This document shows positions 44,109 to 53,754 of a stretch of DNA of 64,000 nt, piece after piece (positions within the stretch are counted from its first letter, which is position 1; each line of letters opens with the position of its first letter). Both the position numbers and the translations under genes were made by a program. Under the pieces are notes generated by a model. The model was not told where the DNA came from, did not search any database, and saw only the letters and a program-made list of their open reading frames with translations. The DNA comes from Streptomyces sp. NBC_01750. GTDB lineage: Bacteria > Actinomycetota > Actinomycetes > Streptomycetales > Streptomycetaceae. The stretch is from positions 8,186,001 to 8,250,000 of the forward strand of contig NZ_CP109137.1 of the NCBI RefSeq assembly GCF_035918095.1, written 5' to 3'.

Positions 44109-44942
44109 ATGCCTGCACCCCGCCATGAAGACGCTCGGTCTCCGTCCCGAAGGGGCTATGGAGAAGCGGTATTCAGGCCCGAGCGGAGCGGCGAGGCCGA
44201 GCGCATCGACCTTGGCGGGCTCGCCTATGACGCCACCACCATGGCCCGGCTGAGAGAGCTGGGAGTAGGCCCGGGCTGGCACTGCCTGGACGTGGGCGCG
44301 GGCACCGGCACAGTCGCGAGGCAGCTGCTCAGCCGGGCCGGGGTCGCTTCCGTGCTCGCGGTCGACCGCGACGTACGCTTCCTCGCGGCGTCCCCCATTG
44401 CCGGGCTCCGGGTACTGGAGGCCGACATCAGCGCGCCGGACTTCGACCCGGGCCGCTTCCGCCTGGTCCACGCGCGGTTTGTCCTCATGCATCTCCCCTC
44501 CTACCGGCGCATGATCACCAAGCTCTCCGAGCTGGTGGCCCCGGGTGGTCTGCTGGTTCTCGGCGACGCCGTCGACCTGACGACGGCAGGCGCCCCCAGC
44601 ACCCCGTACACCGAGGTCATGCGGGCGATGTGGCACGGGCTGCGAAACACCATCGGCACCGATGTCTCCTGGGTGCCGCGGTATCCACAACTGCTGTGCG
44701 ACGCCGGCCTCACCTCCGTCGCGGCGGAGATCCATGTGCCTCCGCTGCTGCCCGGCAGCCCCATCAGCCGCTTCTGGGCGGAAACTTGGGACCGGGCGAG
44801 GGCATCCATCGTGGACACCGGGCAGGTCGACGAAGAGACGATCGACGCGGCCATCCGCTCTCTCGACTCGCCGGAATGCGCCGCACTCTCACCCGGGCTG
44901 ATCACCGCTTGGGGATGGAAGCCCGAGGAGGCCTTTCCATGA
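44109..44942 (+). CDS. SAM-dependent methyltransferase (class I)
   Basis: A roughly 277-residue Rossmann-fold methyltransferase. Motif I LDVGAGTGTVARQLL binds SAM, followed by acidic VLAVDRDVRFL and LEADISAPDF motifs and a FVLMHLPSYRR region. The substrate is not predictable. The start is uncertain: ATG 44109 is used here, ATG 44046 would add 21 residues, and neither has a strong ribosome site. Its TGA overlaps the next gene's ATG, so it is translationally coupled to a SnoaL-like protein, a combination often found in small-molecule tailoring. Confidence 0.8.
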   Translation: MPAPRHEDARSPSRRGYGEAVFRPERSGEAERIDLGGLAYDATTMARLRELGVGPGWHCLDVGAGTGTVARQLLSRAGVASVLAVDRDVRFLAASPIAGLRVLEADISAPDFDPGRFRLVHARFVLMHLPSYRRMITKLSELVAPGGLLVLGDAVDLTTAGAPSTPYTEVMRAMWHGLRNTIGTDVSWVPRYPQLLCDAGLTSVAAEIHVPPLLPGSPISRFWAETWDRARASIVDTGQVDEETIDAAIRSLDSPECAALSPGLITAWGWKPEEAFP

Positions 44943-45490
44943 CGAACGAATCCGTCCGCTCGCAGCTGGAGGGCGTGTGGGAACTCCACACCAGCAGCGA
45001 GTTCACCACGCTCGACCTCGACGCGACGATGGAGACCATGACGGACACACCAGCGGTGCTCCATGTGCCCACTGCCATGGGCGCCCGGGGCAGGGAGCCC
45101 GTACGCGACTTCTATCGCCGCTGGTTCGTCGGCCGCAATCCACGGGACTTCACGCTCGAGACCCTGACGCGGACCGTCGGCGACGACCGAATCGTCGACG
45201 AGATGCTGGCCTCGTTCACCCATGACATCGAAGTCCCCTGGATCCTTCCCGGCGTGGCCGCGACGGGAAGGGCGATAAGCATTGCCGTCATAGCGGTCGT
45301 GTCGTTCGACGGCGTCCTGATCGCGAGCGAGCACATCTACTGGGACCAGGCATCGGTCCGGGGGCAGGCGGGGCTCATCGAGCCCTCCACCATGGCGCGG
45401 CTACCGGTGGCGGTCGACCAGCGCGCCACGCTGACCGACGGACCTCTCAACGAACTGACGGGCGCCGGCCGTCGCCCCCTGCCGAGGTGA
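44939..45490 (+). CDS. SnoaL-like/NTF2-fold protein
   Basis: A 183-residue protein with the cone-shaped NTF2 pattern: an N-terminal helix, ATMETMTDTPAVLHVPT, the REPVRDFYRRWFVGRNP helix, then strands ending in LIASEHIYWDQASV. Such folds act as polyketide cyclases, isomerases or binding proteins. The C-terminal extension (from about residue 150) is longer than the core domain. It overlaps the methyltransferase stop (ATGA). Function is unknown; the coupling suggests both proteins handle one metabolite. Confidence 0.8.
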   Translation: MTNESVRSQLEGVWELHTSSEFTTLDLDATMETMTDTPAVLHVPTAMGARGREPVRDFYRRWFVGRNPRDFTLETLTRTVGDDRIVDEMLASFTHDIEVPWILPGVAATGRAISIAVIAVVSFDGVLIASEHIYWDQASVRGQAGLIEPSTMARLPVAVDQRATLTDGPLNELTGAGRRPLPR

Positions 45491-45945
45491 CATCGGTCGG
45501 GCCACGGTCGTCATTCCCGCCGGGCCGGCGATCCCGGACAGGACCGAACGGACGACACGAATCCCACCATCGGCCCCGTCGTACCGGGAACCGGGTGGCA
45601 CTTGCGCGAATGTGAACGCGAGGAGGCCGACCCGTCGGCTGCGCGGCCCGCGGGGCCGGCCCGCTGACGTTCCACCCGACTCCCACCGGCTTTGGGGGAT
45701 TGGTCGGCAGATATCCCGTTGAGCCGGTGTTCGTCATGGCATCATCCCCGCAGGCCGGGGGGCCTGTTGCCCGTGCCGACGTCGTCGCACTGCCAGGGGA
45801 ACGAGGTCGTGGATGCTCGCGTCGGTGCGTACCGATCGGATTCCGGGCAGATTCCGCATTCGCATGCGCATCGGTAGTTTCAGCGGGCGATCGTCGGCGA
45901 CCCGTAGGGGAACCGACAAACATCTGCGAATGGAGGAGGCTCTCC
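45491..45945. other. 455-base intergenic region, no gene seen
   Basis: Short open frames on either strand lack any family signal. It must contain the promoter of the WhiB-like gene; no confident boxes are seen. Confidence 0.45.
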
Positions 45946-46212
45946 GTGCAAGAGAACTGGCGTCATGAGGCGGCATGTCTCGACGAAGACCCTGACCTGT
46001 TCTTCCCGGTCGGCAACACCGGACCGGCCCTGCTTCAGGTCGCCGAGGCCAAGTCCGTCTGCCGGCGGTGCCCGGTTCAGGAGCGATGCCTGCAGTGGGC
46101 CTTGGAGTGCGGCCAGGACTCCGGTGTGTGGGGTGGACTCGGCGAGGACGAGCGGCGGGCACTCAAGCGCCGGACGGCTCGGCGGCGGTCCCAGGCGCGG
46201 AGCGCCGGGTAG
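45946..46212 (+). CDS. WhiB-family iron-sulfur regulator
   Basis: An 88-residue Wbl protein. Four conserved cysteines that ligate a 4Fe-4S cluster lie in AACLDEDPDLFF and VCRRCPVQERC. GVWGGL, the WhiB beta-turn motif, comes next, then a basic DNA-binding tail RRALKRRTARRR. It senses redox state or nitric oxide and binds sigma factor. GTG 45946 follows GGAGGAGG at six bases; the frame is open far upstream but has no comparable site. Actinobacteria have several Wbl paralogues, and I cannot assign which one this is. It lies 200 bases upstream of the mycothiol-dependent formaldehyde dehydrogenase. Confidence 0.94.
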   Translation: MQENWRHEAACLDEDPDLFFPVGNTGPALLQVAEAKSVCRRCPVQERCLQWALECGQDSGVWGGLGEDERRALKRRTARRRSQARSAG

Positions 46213-46414
46213 CCGTGGTGGCGGAGATGCCGGGAGGGCCCGCACCGAAGTGGTGACCTGCTCCCTGGGGTGGGACGGCTGAACCCGGCCGTGCCCGATG
46301 TGCGGGATCCTTGACCGCAGGTCGGGCCTCCATGATGCTGTTGTTGCGGCACATGAGGTGCGTGCCGTAATAAGCAACGCGTGCCCCAGGATTCGTATCA
46401 GCCGAGGAGTGGCC

Positions 46415-47500
46415 ATGACTCACCAGGTCCGTGCTGTTGTCGCGCGGGAGAAGGGCGCCCCCGTCAGTCTGGAAACGATCGTCGTCCCTGACCCCGGCCC
46501 GGGTGAGGCGCTGGTCAACGTCGAGGCTTGCGGGGTCTGCCACACCGATCTGCACTATCGCGAGGGCGGCATCAACGACGACTTCCCCTTCCTGCTCGGC
46601 CATGAGGCGGCGGGCCGGGTCGAGGCGGTCGGCGAGGGCGTCACCGACGTCGAACCCGGCGACTTCGTCATCCTGAACTGGCGTGCGGTCTGCGGCCAGT
46701 GCCGCGCCTGTCTGCGGGGGCGGCCCTGGTACTGCTTCAACACCCTTAACGCCAAGCAGAAGATGACCCTCGCCGACGGCACTGAACTGTCCCCGGCCCT
46801 GGGTATCGGCGCCTTCGCCGAGAAGACGCTGGTGGCCGCCGGGCAGTGCACAAAGGTCGACGAGCGGGCGTCGGCCGCGGTCGCCGGGCTCCTGGGCTGC
46901 GGTGTGATGGCGGGCATCGGCGCCGCCATCAACACCGGCGGCGTCGGGCTCGGCGATTCCGTCGCGGTCATCGGCTGCGGCGGCGTGGGCAACGCGGCGA
47001 TCGCCGGGGCCCGGCTGGCAGGCGCGGCGAAGATCATCGCGGTGGACATCGACGAGCGGAAGCTGGCCACCGCGAAGAAGATCGGCGCCACGGACACCGT
47101 CAACTCCAAGGAGACCGACCCGGTGGAGGCGGTGCGCGAACTGACCGGAGGCTTCGGCGCGGACGTCGTCATCGAGGCCGTCGGCCGCCCGGAGACGTAC
47201 AAACAGGCCTTCCACGCCCGCGACCTGGCCGGGACTGTCGTCCTGGTGGGGGTGCCGACACCGGAGATGAAGCTGGAGCTGCCGCTGCTGGACGTCTTCG
47301 GCCGCGGCGGTGCGCTCAAGTCGTCCTGGTACGGGGACTGCCTCCCGAGCCGCGACTTCCCGATGCTGATCGACCTCCATCTCCAGGGGCGCCTGGATCT
47401 GGGGGCGTTCGTGAGCGAGACCATCGCGCTGGACGATGTCGAGAAGGCCTTCGAGCGGATGCGTCACGGTGACGTGCTGCGCTCGGTGGTGGTCCTGTGA
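46415..47500 (+). CDS. mscR: S-(hydroxymethyl)mycothiol dehydrogenase
   Basis: A 361-residue zinc-dependent MDR alcohol dehydrogenase. Catalytic zinc ligands are C42 (ACGVCHTD) and H63/E64 (LGHEAAG). The structural zinc cysteines are C93, C96, C99 and C107. The NAD-binding [20 protein letters not shown] follows. The sequence is the mycothiol-dependent formaldehyde dehydrogenase type, which oxidises S-hydroxymethylmycothiol, formed from formaldehyde and mycothiol, to S-formylmycothiol. ATG 46415 is preceded by GAGGAG. The MBL hydrolase gene follows at once, which probably releases mycothiol and formate. Confidence 0.93.
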   Translation: MTHQVRAVVAREKGAPVSLETIVVPDPGPGEALVNVEACGVCHTDLHYREGGINDDFPFLLGHEAAGRVEAVGEGVTDVEPGDFVILNWRAVCGQCRACLRGRPWYCFNTLNAKQKMTLADGTELSPALGIGAFAEKTLVAAGQCTKVDERASAAVAGLLGCGVMAGIGAAINTGGVGLGDSVAVIGCGGVGNAAIAGARLAGAAKIIAVDIDERKLATAKKIGATDTVNSKETDPVEAVRELTGGFGADVVIEAVGRPETYKQAFHARDLAGTVVLVGVPTPEMKLELPLLDVFGRGGALKSSWYGDCLPSRDFPMLIDLHLQGRLDLGAFVSETIALDDVEKAFERMRHGDVLRSVVVL

Positions 47501-48129
47501 TGTCCGCGGGCATCGACCGACTGGTCACCTCCGGCACGTTCTCCCTGGACGGCGGCACCTGGGACGTCGACAACAACGTGTGGATCGTCGGCGACGACGA
47601 GGAAGCCATCGTCATCGACGCCGCGCACGACGCGGATGCCATCGTGGCCGCGCTCGGGGGGCGCGCGCTTCGCGCGATCGTCTGCACGCACGCCCACAAC
47701 GACCACATCGACGCCGCCCCCGTGCTCGCCGAGCGGACCGGCGCTCCGATCCTGCTGCACCAGGACGACCTGCCGCTGTGGAAGCAGACCCATCCCGACC
47801 GGCTGCCCGACGGTGGACTGGCCGACGGCCGGACCGTCACGGTGGCGGGTGTCGATCTGACGGTGCTGCACACCCCCGGCCACGCCCCCGGAGCGGTCTG
47901 TCTGTACGCGCCGTCTCTGAACGCCCTTTTCAGCGGGGACACGCTCTTCGCGGGCGGGCCGGGGGCGACGGGACGGTCGTACAGCCACTTCGACACCATC
48001 ATCGCGTCGATCCGGGACCGCCTGCTGGCACTGCCGGAGGACACCGTTGTGTACACCGGCCACGGGGACACGACCACCATCGCCGCGGAAGCCCCGCATC
48101 TGCAGGAGTGGATCGACCGCGGCTTCTGA
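47500..48129 (+). CDS. MBL-fold hydrolase partnered with MscR
   Basis: A 209-residue metallo-beta-lactamase-fold hydrolase. The metal motif HAHNDHID (H64, H66, D68, H69) is followed by TPGHAPG and GDTLFAG, and a final YTGHGD, giving a two-metal centre. Its start overlaps the mscR stop by one base (TGATG); a GTG one codon earlier is possible. The conserved pairing with mycothiol-dependent formaldehyde dehydrogenase in actinobacteria suggests that it hydrolyses S-formylmycothiol. This is a context inference and not shown by the sequence alone. Confidence 0.88.
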   Translation: MSAGIDRLVTSGTFSLDGGTWDVDNNVWIVGDDEEAIVIDAAHDADAIVAALGGRALRAIVCTHAHNDHIDAAPVLAERTGAPILLHQDDLPLWKQTHPDRLPDGGLADGRTVTVAGVDLTVLHTPGHAPGAVCLYAPSLNALFSGDTLFAGGPGATGRSYSHFDTIIASIRDRLLALPEDTVVYTGHGDTTTIAAEAPHLQEWIDRGF

Positions 48130-48164
48130 CCGCGGGTTCCGAACCGCCTCGCGGCGGCCTCCGG

Positions 48165-48236
48165 TCAGCACTCGATGACGTTGACCGCGAGGCCGCCGCG
48201 CGAGGTCTCCTTGTACTTCACCTTCACGTGTTCGAC
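48165..48236 (-). pseudogene. sdaA: Detached C-terminal end of L-serine dehydratase (sdaA)
   Basis: The last codons on the minus strand read VKYKETSRGGLAVNVIEC followed by TGA, which is the conserved extreme C-terminus of actinobacterial SdaA (compare KYKET...GGLA...VEC in the mycobacterial enzyme). The preceding sequence does not continue as SdaA but runs into a transposase relic within ten bases. The N-terminal half of the same gene lies at 53.9-54.7 kb, in the same orientation, about 5.7 kb away. Confidence 0.75.
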
Positions 48237-48244
48237 TGACTTGA

Positions 48245-48895
48245 TCATGCCCCGGTCGTGACCATCTGGGCGGCGGCGGACAACAGCCGCAGCCGCAGGC
48301 GCTTGGGCTCCCACATCCTGCTCTGGCCGGTGAGCGCGGGCATCGGCATCCAGGCCAGCAGGTCCAGGGCGAGCTGGATGATCTCCAGCCAGATCTGGTT
48401 CTGCGTGAAGCCGTGGAAGGGGAGGTTGCGCTGGCCGGTGTCGCGGGCGGTGCGGATGCGGTCCTCGCAGCGGGCGCGCCGGCGATGCCGCAGTTCCAGC
48501 GCGGCGATCGCGGTGCCGGAAGTGTTGGTGGCGAAGCAGGTCAGCCGCATGCCGTCGGGGTCGGTGAAACGCAGTTGGGCGCCGGGGTGCGGTCGTTCCT
48601 TGCGGACGATCAGGCGCATCCCCTTCGGCCAGCCTGTCAGGCAGTCGCCGGCGGGCTCGGCGACCCATGCGCCGTCGCGGACCTGGCCGCCGGGCTCGAC
48701 GGCCGGCGTCCAGGCCGAGGCCGGGACCTGGAGCACAGCGTCGTGGATGGCGTCGGTGATGGTCATGCCGACCGAGTACGACAGCCACCGGCCCCGCGCG
48801 GTCAGCCAGTTGACGAACTCGTGGGTGCCGCCGCCGGAGTCGGTGCGGACCAGGGTGCGGCGCCCACGCCGGTACCTCTTCGGAAGCTGGGCCCG
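48245..48895 (-). mobile_element. IS1380-type transposase relic
   Basis: About 217 residues of an IS1380-family transposase C-terminal half: LVRTDSGGGTHEFVNWL, WLSYSVGMTITDAI, WPKGMRLIVRKERPHPGAQ, then RHRRRARCEDRIR, GQRNLPFHGFTQNQIWLE and the final WEPKRLRLRLL. Full transposases are about 460 residues. The N-terminal half is missing, the C-terminus is cut short by a TGA, and no inverted repeats were found, so the element is dead. It abuts the detached sdaA end, which implicates IS activity in the break. Confidence 0.85.
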
Positions 48896-49494
48896 CACTC
48901 CGCGGTCGGGACGGTTGAGTTCGACGACCTTGCGACCATGCCCCGCGCAGGTGGGAAGCGAGTCCGGCGCCGTGGGAGCCGGTTCCCTCTCGACCGGACC
49001 GCCGGCGCCTGTACCCGGGTGCCGTGCGGGCCGCCCCGGTGGATGGCCGTCAATGACGCCGGCCGGCCCGATCGAAGACGACGTACGCGGTTCATGTCGC
49101 TGCCGCCACCATGGCAAACGCACCCCGTCGCGTACTTCCGCCTGCGGGGTGAAAGCCCTCCCCGCTGCTCGACCTCGGAGAGCAGGATCCCGCTCCCGAT
49201 CTCGCGTCCCCGCGCCCGTCGGCCGCTCCGAGCCCCGCTGGGGCGCCCCCGTAGGCCCGGGGAGAGTCAGTGGTCCACTTCATATCGAAATGTCATAAAA
49301 TGGACGCTGGCCGTCACCCCCTGTGCGCCGCGGTTCTCCGACCGGTCCCTCGCGGACCGCGGACCGCGCGAGCTTCCAGCAGAGTTCGAGGTGATGCCAT
49401 GTACGACGACCTCCTTGTCCGACGTGATCGGCGCCGCGGACCGTGGCCGCGACGCGGGGTGCACCCGAGCCGGAGCGCGAAGCCCCGAAGCGTG
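48896..49494. other. Remnant region beyond the transposase relic
   Basis: No intact gene is seen in this 599-base stretch. The transposase frame continues as unrelated residues to 49123. An AT-rich patch (CATATCGAAATGTCATAAAA) near 49279-49298 stands out from the surrounding GC and could be a promoter or the trace of an insertion. Confidence 0.4.
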
Positions 49495-49722
49495 TCAGTG
49501 CGACCGGCGCTCCGCGCCGGATCCCGCTTCGGACTTCTCCTCACGGCGGATCCGCAGGGCGCGCATCAGGCGCAGCGGGAAGAGACCGACGAGCGGAGCC
49601 CGGCGCCCCAGGTCCTCGCGGTCCTCGCGGTCGAGGGCCCGCGCGTAGCGCTTCGCCTCCTCCGCTGTCGGATACCGCTTGGAGCCCCCGGCGTCGCATC
49701 CACGGGCGCACTGCCAGCGCAT
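49495..49722 (-). CDS. Small conserved hypothetical protein with a Cys-rich start
   Basis: A 75-residue protein starting MRWQCARGCDAGGSKRYPT, with a Cys-x3-Cys pair in its first ten residues, then a helical AEEAKRYARALDREDRED segment and a LFPLRLMRALRIRREE amphipathic region. The pattern resembles small Streptomyces proteins of unknown function that begin with a short zinc-ribbon-like motif. ATG 49722 has no strong ribosome site. It is divergent from the MFS transporter gene. Confidence rests on codon bias and familiarity alone. Confidence 0.55.
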   Translation of the reverse strand: MRWQCARGCDAGGSKRYPTAEEAKRYARALDREDREDLGRRAPLVGLFPLRLMRALRIRREEKSEAGSGAERRSH

Positions 49723-49835
49723 CGTGTCGGCGTCGCTGAGAAAGCGAAAGCGATGTCGTATGCGGAGCGGCGCGTTCCAACCTGTTCGCCCGCTCTTCCT
49801 CCGATGTGCCGATGTGCGGGACGGGGAGGAATGCC

Positions 49836-51752
49836 ATGACCACCCCCCATGAACTGAGCACGGTCACCACGAAGGTTCCGGCGCGCCTTGACCGGCTGCC
49901 GTGGTCCCGCTTCCACTCGCGGATCGTGATCGGCCTCGGGACCGTCTGGATTCTCGACGGCCTGGAAGTGACGATCGTCGGTGCGGTGGCCTCCCGGATG
50001 ACCGAGCCGGGCAGCGGCATCTCGATCACCAGCGCAGACATTGGCACCGCCGCCGCGATCTATGTGGCGGGTGCCTGCTTCGGCGCGCTGCTCTTCGGTC
50101 GGCTCACGGACCGCTACGGCCGCAAGAAGCTGTTCATGCTGACGCTGGGAATCTACATCCTCGCCACGGTCGCGACCGCGTTCTCCCAGGAGGCCTGGTA
50201 CCTCTTCCTCTTCCGGTTCCTGACCGGCATGGGCATCGGCGGTGAGTACGCCGCTATCAACTCGGCCATCGACGAGCTGATCCCGGCCCGCAACCGCGGC
50301 CAGGTAGACCTGGCCATCAACGGAAGTTACTGGGTCGGCGCCGCGATCGGCAGCCTGGCCGCCCTGGCGCTCCTGGACACGGACCTCCTCTCGGCGGATC
50401 TCGGCTGGCGGCTGGCCTTCGGCCTCGGCGGCATCCTCGGGCTGGGCATCATGGTGGTGCGCCGGCACGTCCCGGAGAGCCCACGCTGGCTTTTCATCCA
50501 CGGGCGGGAGGAGGAGGCCGAACGCATCGTGGAGCAGATCGAGGCCGAAGTGCGGGAGGAGACCAGCCAGGACCTGCCGGAGCCCGGTGAGGCCATCACC
50601 GTCCGGCAGCGGGACGTCATCCCCTTCACCGAGATCGCACGGGTCGCCATCAAGCGGTACCCGCGCCGCGCGGTCCTCGGGCTGGCGCTCTTCATCGGCC
50701 AGGCGTTCCTCTACAACGCGATTGTCTTCGACCTGGGAACGATTCTGAGCGGCTTCTTCGACGTGGAGTCGGGCTCCGTCCCGTACTTCATGGCCATCTT
50801 CGCGGTCGCCAACTTCCTCGGACCGCTCCTCCTCGGCCGACTGTTCGACACAGTTGGCCGGATTCCGATGATCGCGGGCACCTACTTCGGCTCCGCCGCC
50901 GTCGCCGTCGTGCTGGCGATCCTGCTGATCAACGGCTCGCTCACGGCGTGGTGGTTCTTCCTGCTGGTGTCACTGACCTTCTTCGTGGCCTCCGCGGGAG
51001 CGAGTTCCGCCTACCTGACGGTCAGTGAGGTCTTCCCCATGGAGACCCGTGCGCTGTCCATCTCGCTGTTCTTCGCGGTCGGCACGGGCGTCGGCGGTAT
51101 CACCGGACCGCTGCTGTTCGGCCACTTCATCCACAGCGGTGACGCCGCACTCGTCGCTCTCGGCTTCATCATCGGAGCGGTGGCCATGGCACTCGGAGGA
51201 CTGGCCGAGGTGTTCTTCGGCGTCCGGGCGGAGCAGCAGTCCCTGGAGAACATCGCCCTGCCCCTCACCGCCGAGGAGGCCGAGGCGGACGCCCGCAACG
51301 AGCCCTCCCCGCAGTCCCTGCGCGAGCGCGGCCGGCCGGAGGAGGTGCGGCGTGCGGAACGCGAGCGGGACCTGCGGGTCGCCGAACGCACCGCCCGCCG
51401 CCGGGAGCGCGAGCGCGCGGGAGTCAACCGCTACCGGCCCGGAACGGGCAGTTCCTTCTACTCGCCGGGCATGGTCGGCACCGCCGGTACGTCGAGCCGG
51501 TCGGCAGCCATGGCGGAACGGCGGCTCGACGAGGAGATCGAGCAGGTCGCCAGGACCCTCGCGGAGCGCGGACCGACCAGCCGCGAGGAGCTCGAACAGG
51601 CCGTCGGCGGCCGCTCGTGGGGCCCCGGGCGCTTCCGCAGGACACTGCGCGAAGCGGTCAGGGAGGCCCGCGTCAAGCACCTGGGCGACGACACCTACGG
51701 TCCTCGGGGCCCGGACCCGGCGGAACACGGTGGCCGCGCCCCGGGTGGGTGA
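49836..51752 (+). CDS. MFS transporter with a C-terminal cytoplasmic domain
   Basis: A 638-residue sugar/metabolite-proton symporter-like MFS protein. Twelve helices occupy the first 460 residues, with motif A FGRLTDRYGRKK (about 88-99), GMGIGGEYAAINSAIDELIPARNRG and PESPRWLF after helix 6. The unusual part is a C-terminal tail of about 160 residues: a charged helix (SLRERGRPEEVRRAERERD), a Ser/Gly segment and a terminal domain (LAERGPTSREELEQAVGGRSWGPGRFRRTLREAV) that looks like a small winged helix. The family usually ends soon after helix 12. ATG 49836 is preceded by GGGGAGGA. Confidence 0.88.
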   Translation: MTTPHELSTVTTKVPARLDRLPWSRFHSRIVIGLGTVWILDGLEVTIVGAVASRMTEPGSGISITSADIGTAAAIYVAGACFGALLFGRLTDRYGRKKLFMLTLGIYILATVATAFSQEAWYLFLFRFLTGMGIGGEYAAINSAIDELIPARNRGQVDLAINGSYWVGAAIGSLAALALLDTDLLSADLGWRLAFGLGGILGLGIMVVRRHVPESPRWLFIHGREEEAERIVEQIEAEVREETSQDLPEPGEAITVRQRDVIPFTEIARVAIKRYPRRAVLGLALFIGQAFLYNAIVFDLGTILSGFFDVESGSVPYFMAIFAVANFLGPLLLGRLFDTVGRIPMIAGTYFGSAAVAVVLAILLINGSLTAWWFFLLVSLTFFVASAGASSAYLTVSEVFPMETRALSISLFFAVGTGVGGITGPLLFGHFIHSGDAALVALGFIIGAVAMALGGLAEVFFGVRAEQQSLENIALPLTAEEAEADARNEPSPQSLRERGRPEEVRRAERERDLRVAERTARRRERERAGVNRYRPGTGSSFYSPGMVGTAGTSSRSAAMAERRLDEEIEQVARTLAERGPTSREELEQAVGGRSWGPGRFRRTLREAVREARVKHLGDDTYGPRGPDPAEHGGRAPGG

Positions 51753-51946
51753 CCCCAGCCGGCGCGGTCCACCGGGCAATCCGTCCCGGTGGGCGGGGGC
51801 GGGGCACGCAAAGCCTCCGCCCACCGGGATTACCGACAACCAGCACAGCGACGGCCGAGACTGCACGGGCCCGGAGTTCCACCCGCCCCGGATGCTGCTC
51901 CACCACTCCCCGTGCCGTGCCGCCGCGGACGCGAAAGGACCACAAC

Positions 51947-52375
51947 ATGGTCGCGACAGGCTTTTCCTCGTTCGACACCATGGTCGACAAGGCCAACCGG
52001 CTCCTGAAGGAGATCGAGCAGGCCTTCGGCTGGCCCAAGGAGCGCCGGAACCAGTCGTACGCCGCCCTGCGCGGGGTGCTGCACGCCCTGCGGGACCGGC
52101 TGTCGGTCGACGAGACCGCACATTTCGGCGCGCAGCTTCCCACGCTGATACGCGGCGTCTACTACGACGGCTGGAAGCCCGCGGAAACGCCCGTGAAGAT
52201 GAACCGGGAAGAGTTCTTGGCACGGGTAAGGGAGGAGTTCCCCTACGCGGTCGAGGGAGGCACCGAGGAGCTGGTACACACCGTCCTCGAAGTACTGAAG
52301 GGCCACGTCAGCGAAGGTGAGTGGGGGGCCCTCAAGGCCCATATGCCCAAGTCGCTGGCGACAGTCCTGCCGTAA
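51947..52375 (+). CDS. DUF2267 family protein
   Basis: A 142-residue protein of the DUF2267 family. It has SYAALRGVLHALRDRLSVDETAHFGAQLPTLIRGVYYDGW, then VREEFPYAV and the end of a second helical repeat. The family is common in bacteria and its biochemical role is unknown. ATG 51947 has GAAAGGACC upstream. The next gene starts three bases after its stop, so the two are co-transcribed. The MFS gene is 195 bases upstream. Confidence 0.88.
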   Translation: MVATGFSSFDTMVDKANRLLKEIEQAFGWPKERRNQSYAALRGVLHALRDRLSVDETAHFGAQLPTLIRGVYYDGWKPAETPVKMNREEFLARVREEFPYAVEGGTEELVHTVLEVLKGHVSEGEWGALKAHMPKSLATVLP

Positions 52376-52377
52376 CC

Positions 52378-53715
52378 GTGCAAACCGGTACGGTGCCCGC
52401 GCCCCCGGCCCCCGTGGTGGGCCTGATCAGGCGACGCAAGGAGCCCGTCGTCGTCCAGACGTTGCGCTCGACCGTCGCCGCGGTCCTCGCCTACCTCGCG
52501 GGGCTGTGGCTGTCCGAGAACCCGCAGCCGCTGCTGGCCCCGCTGACCGCGGTCCTCGTCGTGCAGGTCACTCTGTACGCGACGCTCACCACGGGGATCC
52601 GGCGGATCGCCAGCGTGGTCGCAGGGGTGCTGATCGCGGTCGTCTTCGCCGACGTCGTGGGGCTGACATGGTGGAGCCTCGGGCTGCTCGTCCTGGCCTG
52701 CCTCACCGTCGGCCACCTGCTGCACCTCGCCCCGTGGGTGGAGGAGGTGGCCATCACCGGGATGCTCGTGCTCGCCGTCGGCGGGGAGCCCACCCAGGCG
52801 ATCGGCCGCGTGGTCGAGACCCTGATCGGCGCCGCCGCGGGCGTCCTGCTCAATGTGCTGGTCGCCCCTCCGGTGTACGTCCAGCCGGCGGGCGAGGCGA
52901 TCAGGGACCTGGCCGAGCGGCTGCGGTTCCTGCTGCTCCGAATCGCCGACGGGCTGCCGCGGGGCGCCTCCGCCGCCCAGGCGGCGGAGTGGGTGGAGGA
53001 GGCGCGCCAGTTGGACCACCAGACCGCCGACGTGGATGCCGCGCTGGCCAGGGCGGAGGAGAGCCTGCGGCTCAACCCGCGGGGACGGCAGGCACTCGGG
53101 GCGCGGCTGGTCCTGCGCAGCGGCCTCGACACGCTTGAACACTGTGTGGTGGGCGTGCGTTCGTTCTGCCGCTCCCTCACCGAGCTCGCGGAACTGCACG
53201 GGGCCGACAGACCGGTGTACTCCGGGGAGCTGGCGGCGGGGCTGCGGCAGCTGCTGCGCCACCTCGCCGACGCGGCCGAGTGCTTCGGCCGTCTCGTCCT
53301 CGCCACGGTCGCCGCCACTGCGGAGCCGCGCGTGGGGCCCGACACCGCGCCCGTGAAGACCGAGCTCGTGCGGGCGCTGGAGGGCGCCCGTGCGGAACGC
53401 GACCGGATCGCGGCACAGCTGCTGTCGGAGTCGGAGCGCGAGCCCAACGCGTGGGAGCTGTACGGGGCGCTGCTGGCGCACGCGGAGCGGCTGATGAACG
53501 AGCTGGACGTGGAGCGGCGGATCCGGCTGCCGGCCGAGGGGAGCCGCCGCGAGGCACGGATCCGGGAGGCGTGGCGCGCCCAGGCCGCCGGAACCGCCGG
53601 AGTCCTGATGCGCCGACTGGGGTCGAGCGTACGCACCGCGGACGACCTGGTCCGCCGGCGCCTGCGACGCCGGCCGGGGACGGCCGAGGGCGGAGGGCAG
53701 GCGGCCAACGGCTAA
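52378..53715 (+). CDS. FUSC-like/aromatic acid exporter-type membrane protein
   Basis: A 445-residue protein. About five or six hydrophobic helices lie in the first 190 residues (QTLRSTVAAVLAYLAGLWLS, then PLTAVLVVQVTLYATLTTGIRRI, VAGVLIAVVFADVVG and so on), followed by a long cytoplasmic helical region (about 200-440) rich in Arg, Glu and Ala. This matches half-size FUSC/YccS or ArAE (aromatic acid exporter) proteins. GTG 52378 starts three bases after the DUF2267 stop. The substrate is unknown. Confidence 0.82.
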   Translation: MQTGTVPAPPAPVVGLIRRRKEPVVVQTLRSTVAAVLAYLAGLWLSENPQPLLAPLTAVLVVQVTLYATLTTGIRRIASVVAGVLIAVVFADVVGLTWWSLGLLVLACLTVGHLLHLAPWVEEVAITGMLVLAVGGEPTQAIGRVVETLIGAAAGVLLNVLVAPPVYVQPAGEAIRDLAERLRFLLLRIADGLPRGASAAQAAEWVEEARQLDHQTADVDAALARAEESLRLNPRGRQALGARLVLRSGLDTLEHCVVGVRSFCRSLTELAELHGADRPVYSGELAAGLRQLLRHLADAAECFGRLVLATVAATAEPRVGPDTAPVKTELVRALEGARAERDRIAAQLLSESEREPNAWELYGALLAHAERLMNELDVERRIRLPAEGSRREARIREAWRAQAAGTAGVLMRRLGSSVRTADDLVRRRLRRRPGTAEGGGQAANG

Positions 53716-53754
53716 CCTCGCCGTTTCGCGCGCTCAGCAGACGCGGAGGTCTTG

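Noticed and set aside
48245..48895. An intact IS1380 element
   Set aside because: Only the C-terminal half of the transposase is present, the end is cut, and no terminal inverted repeats were found.
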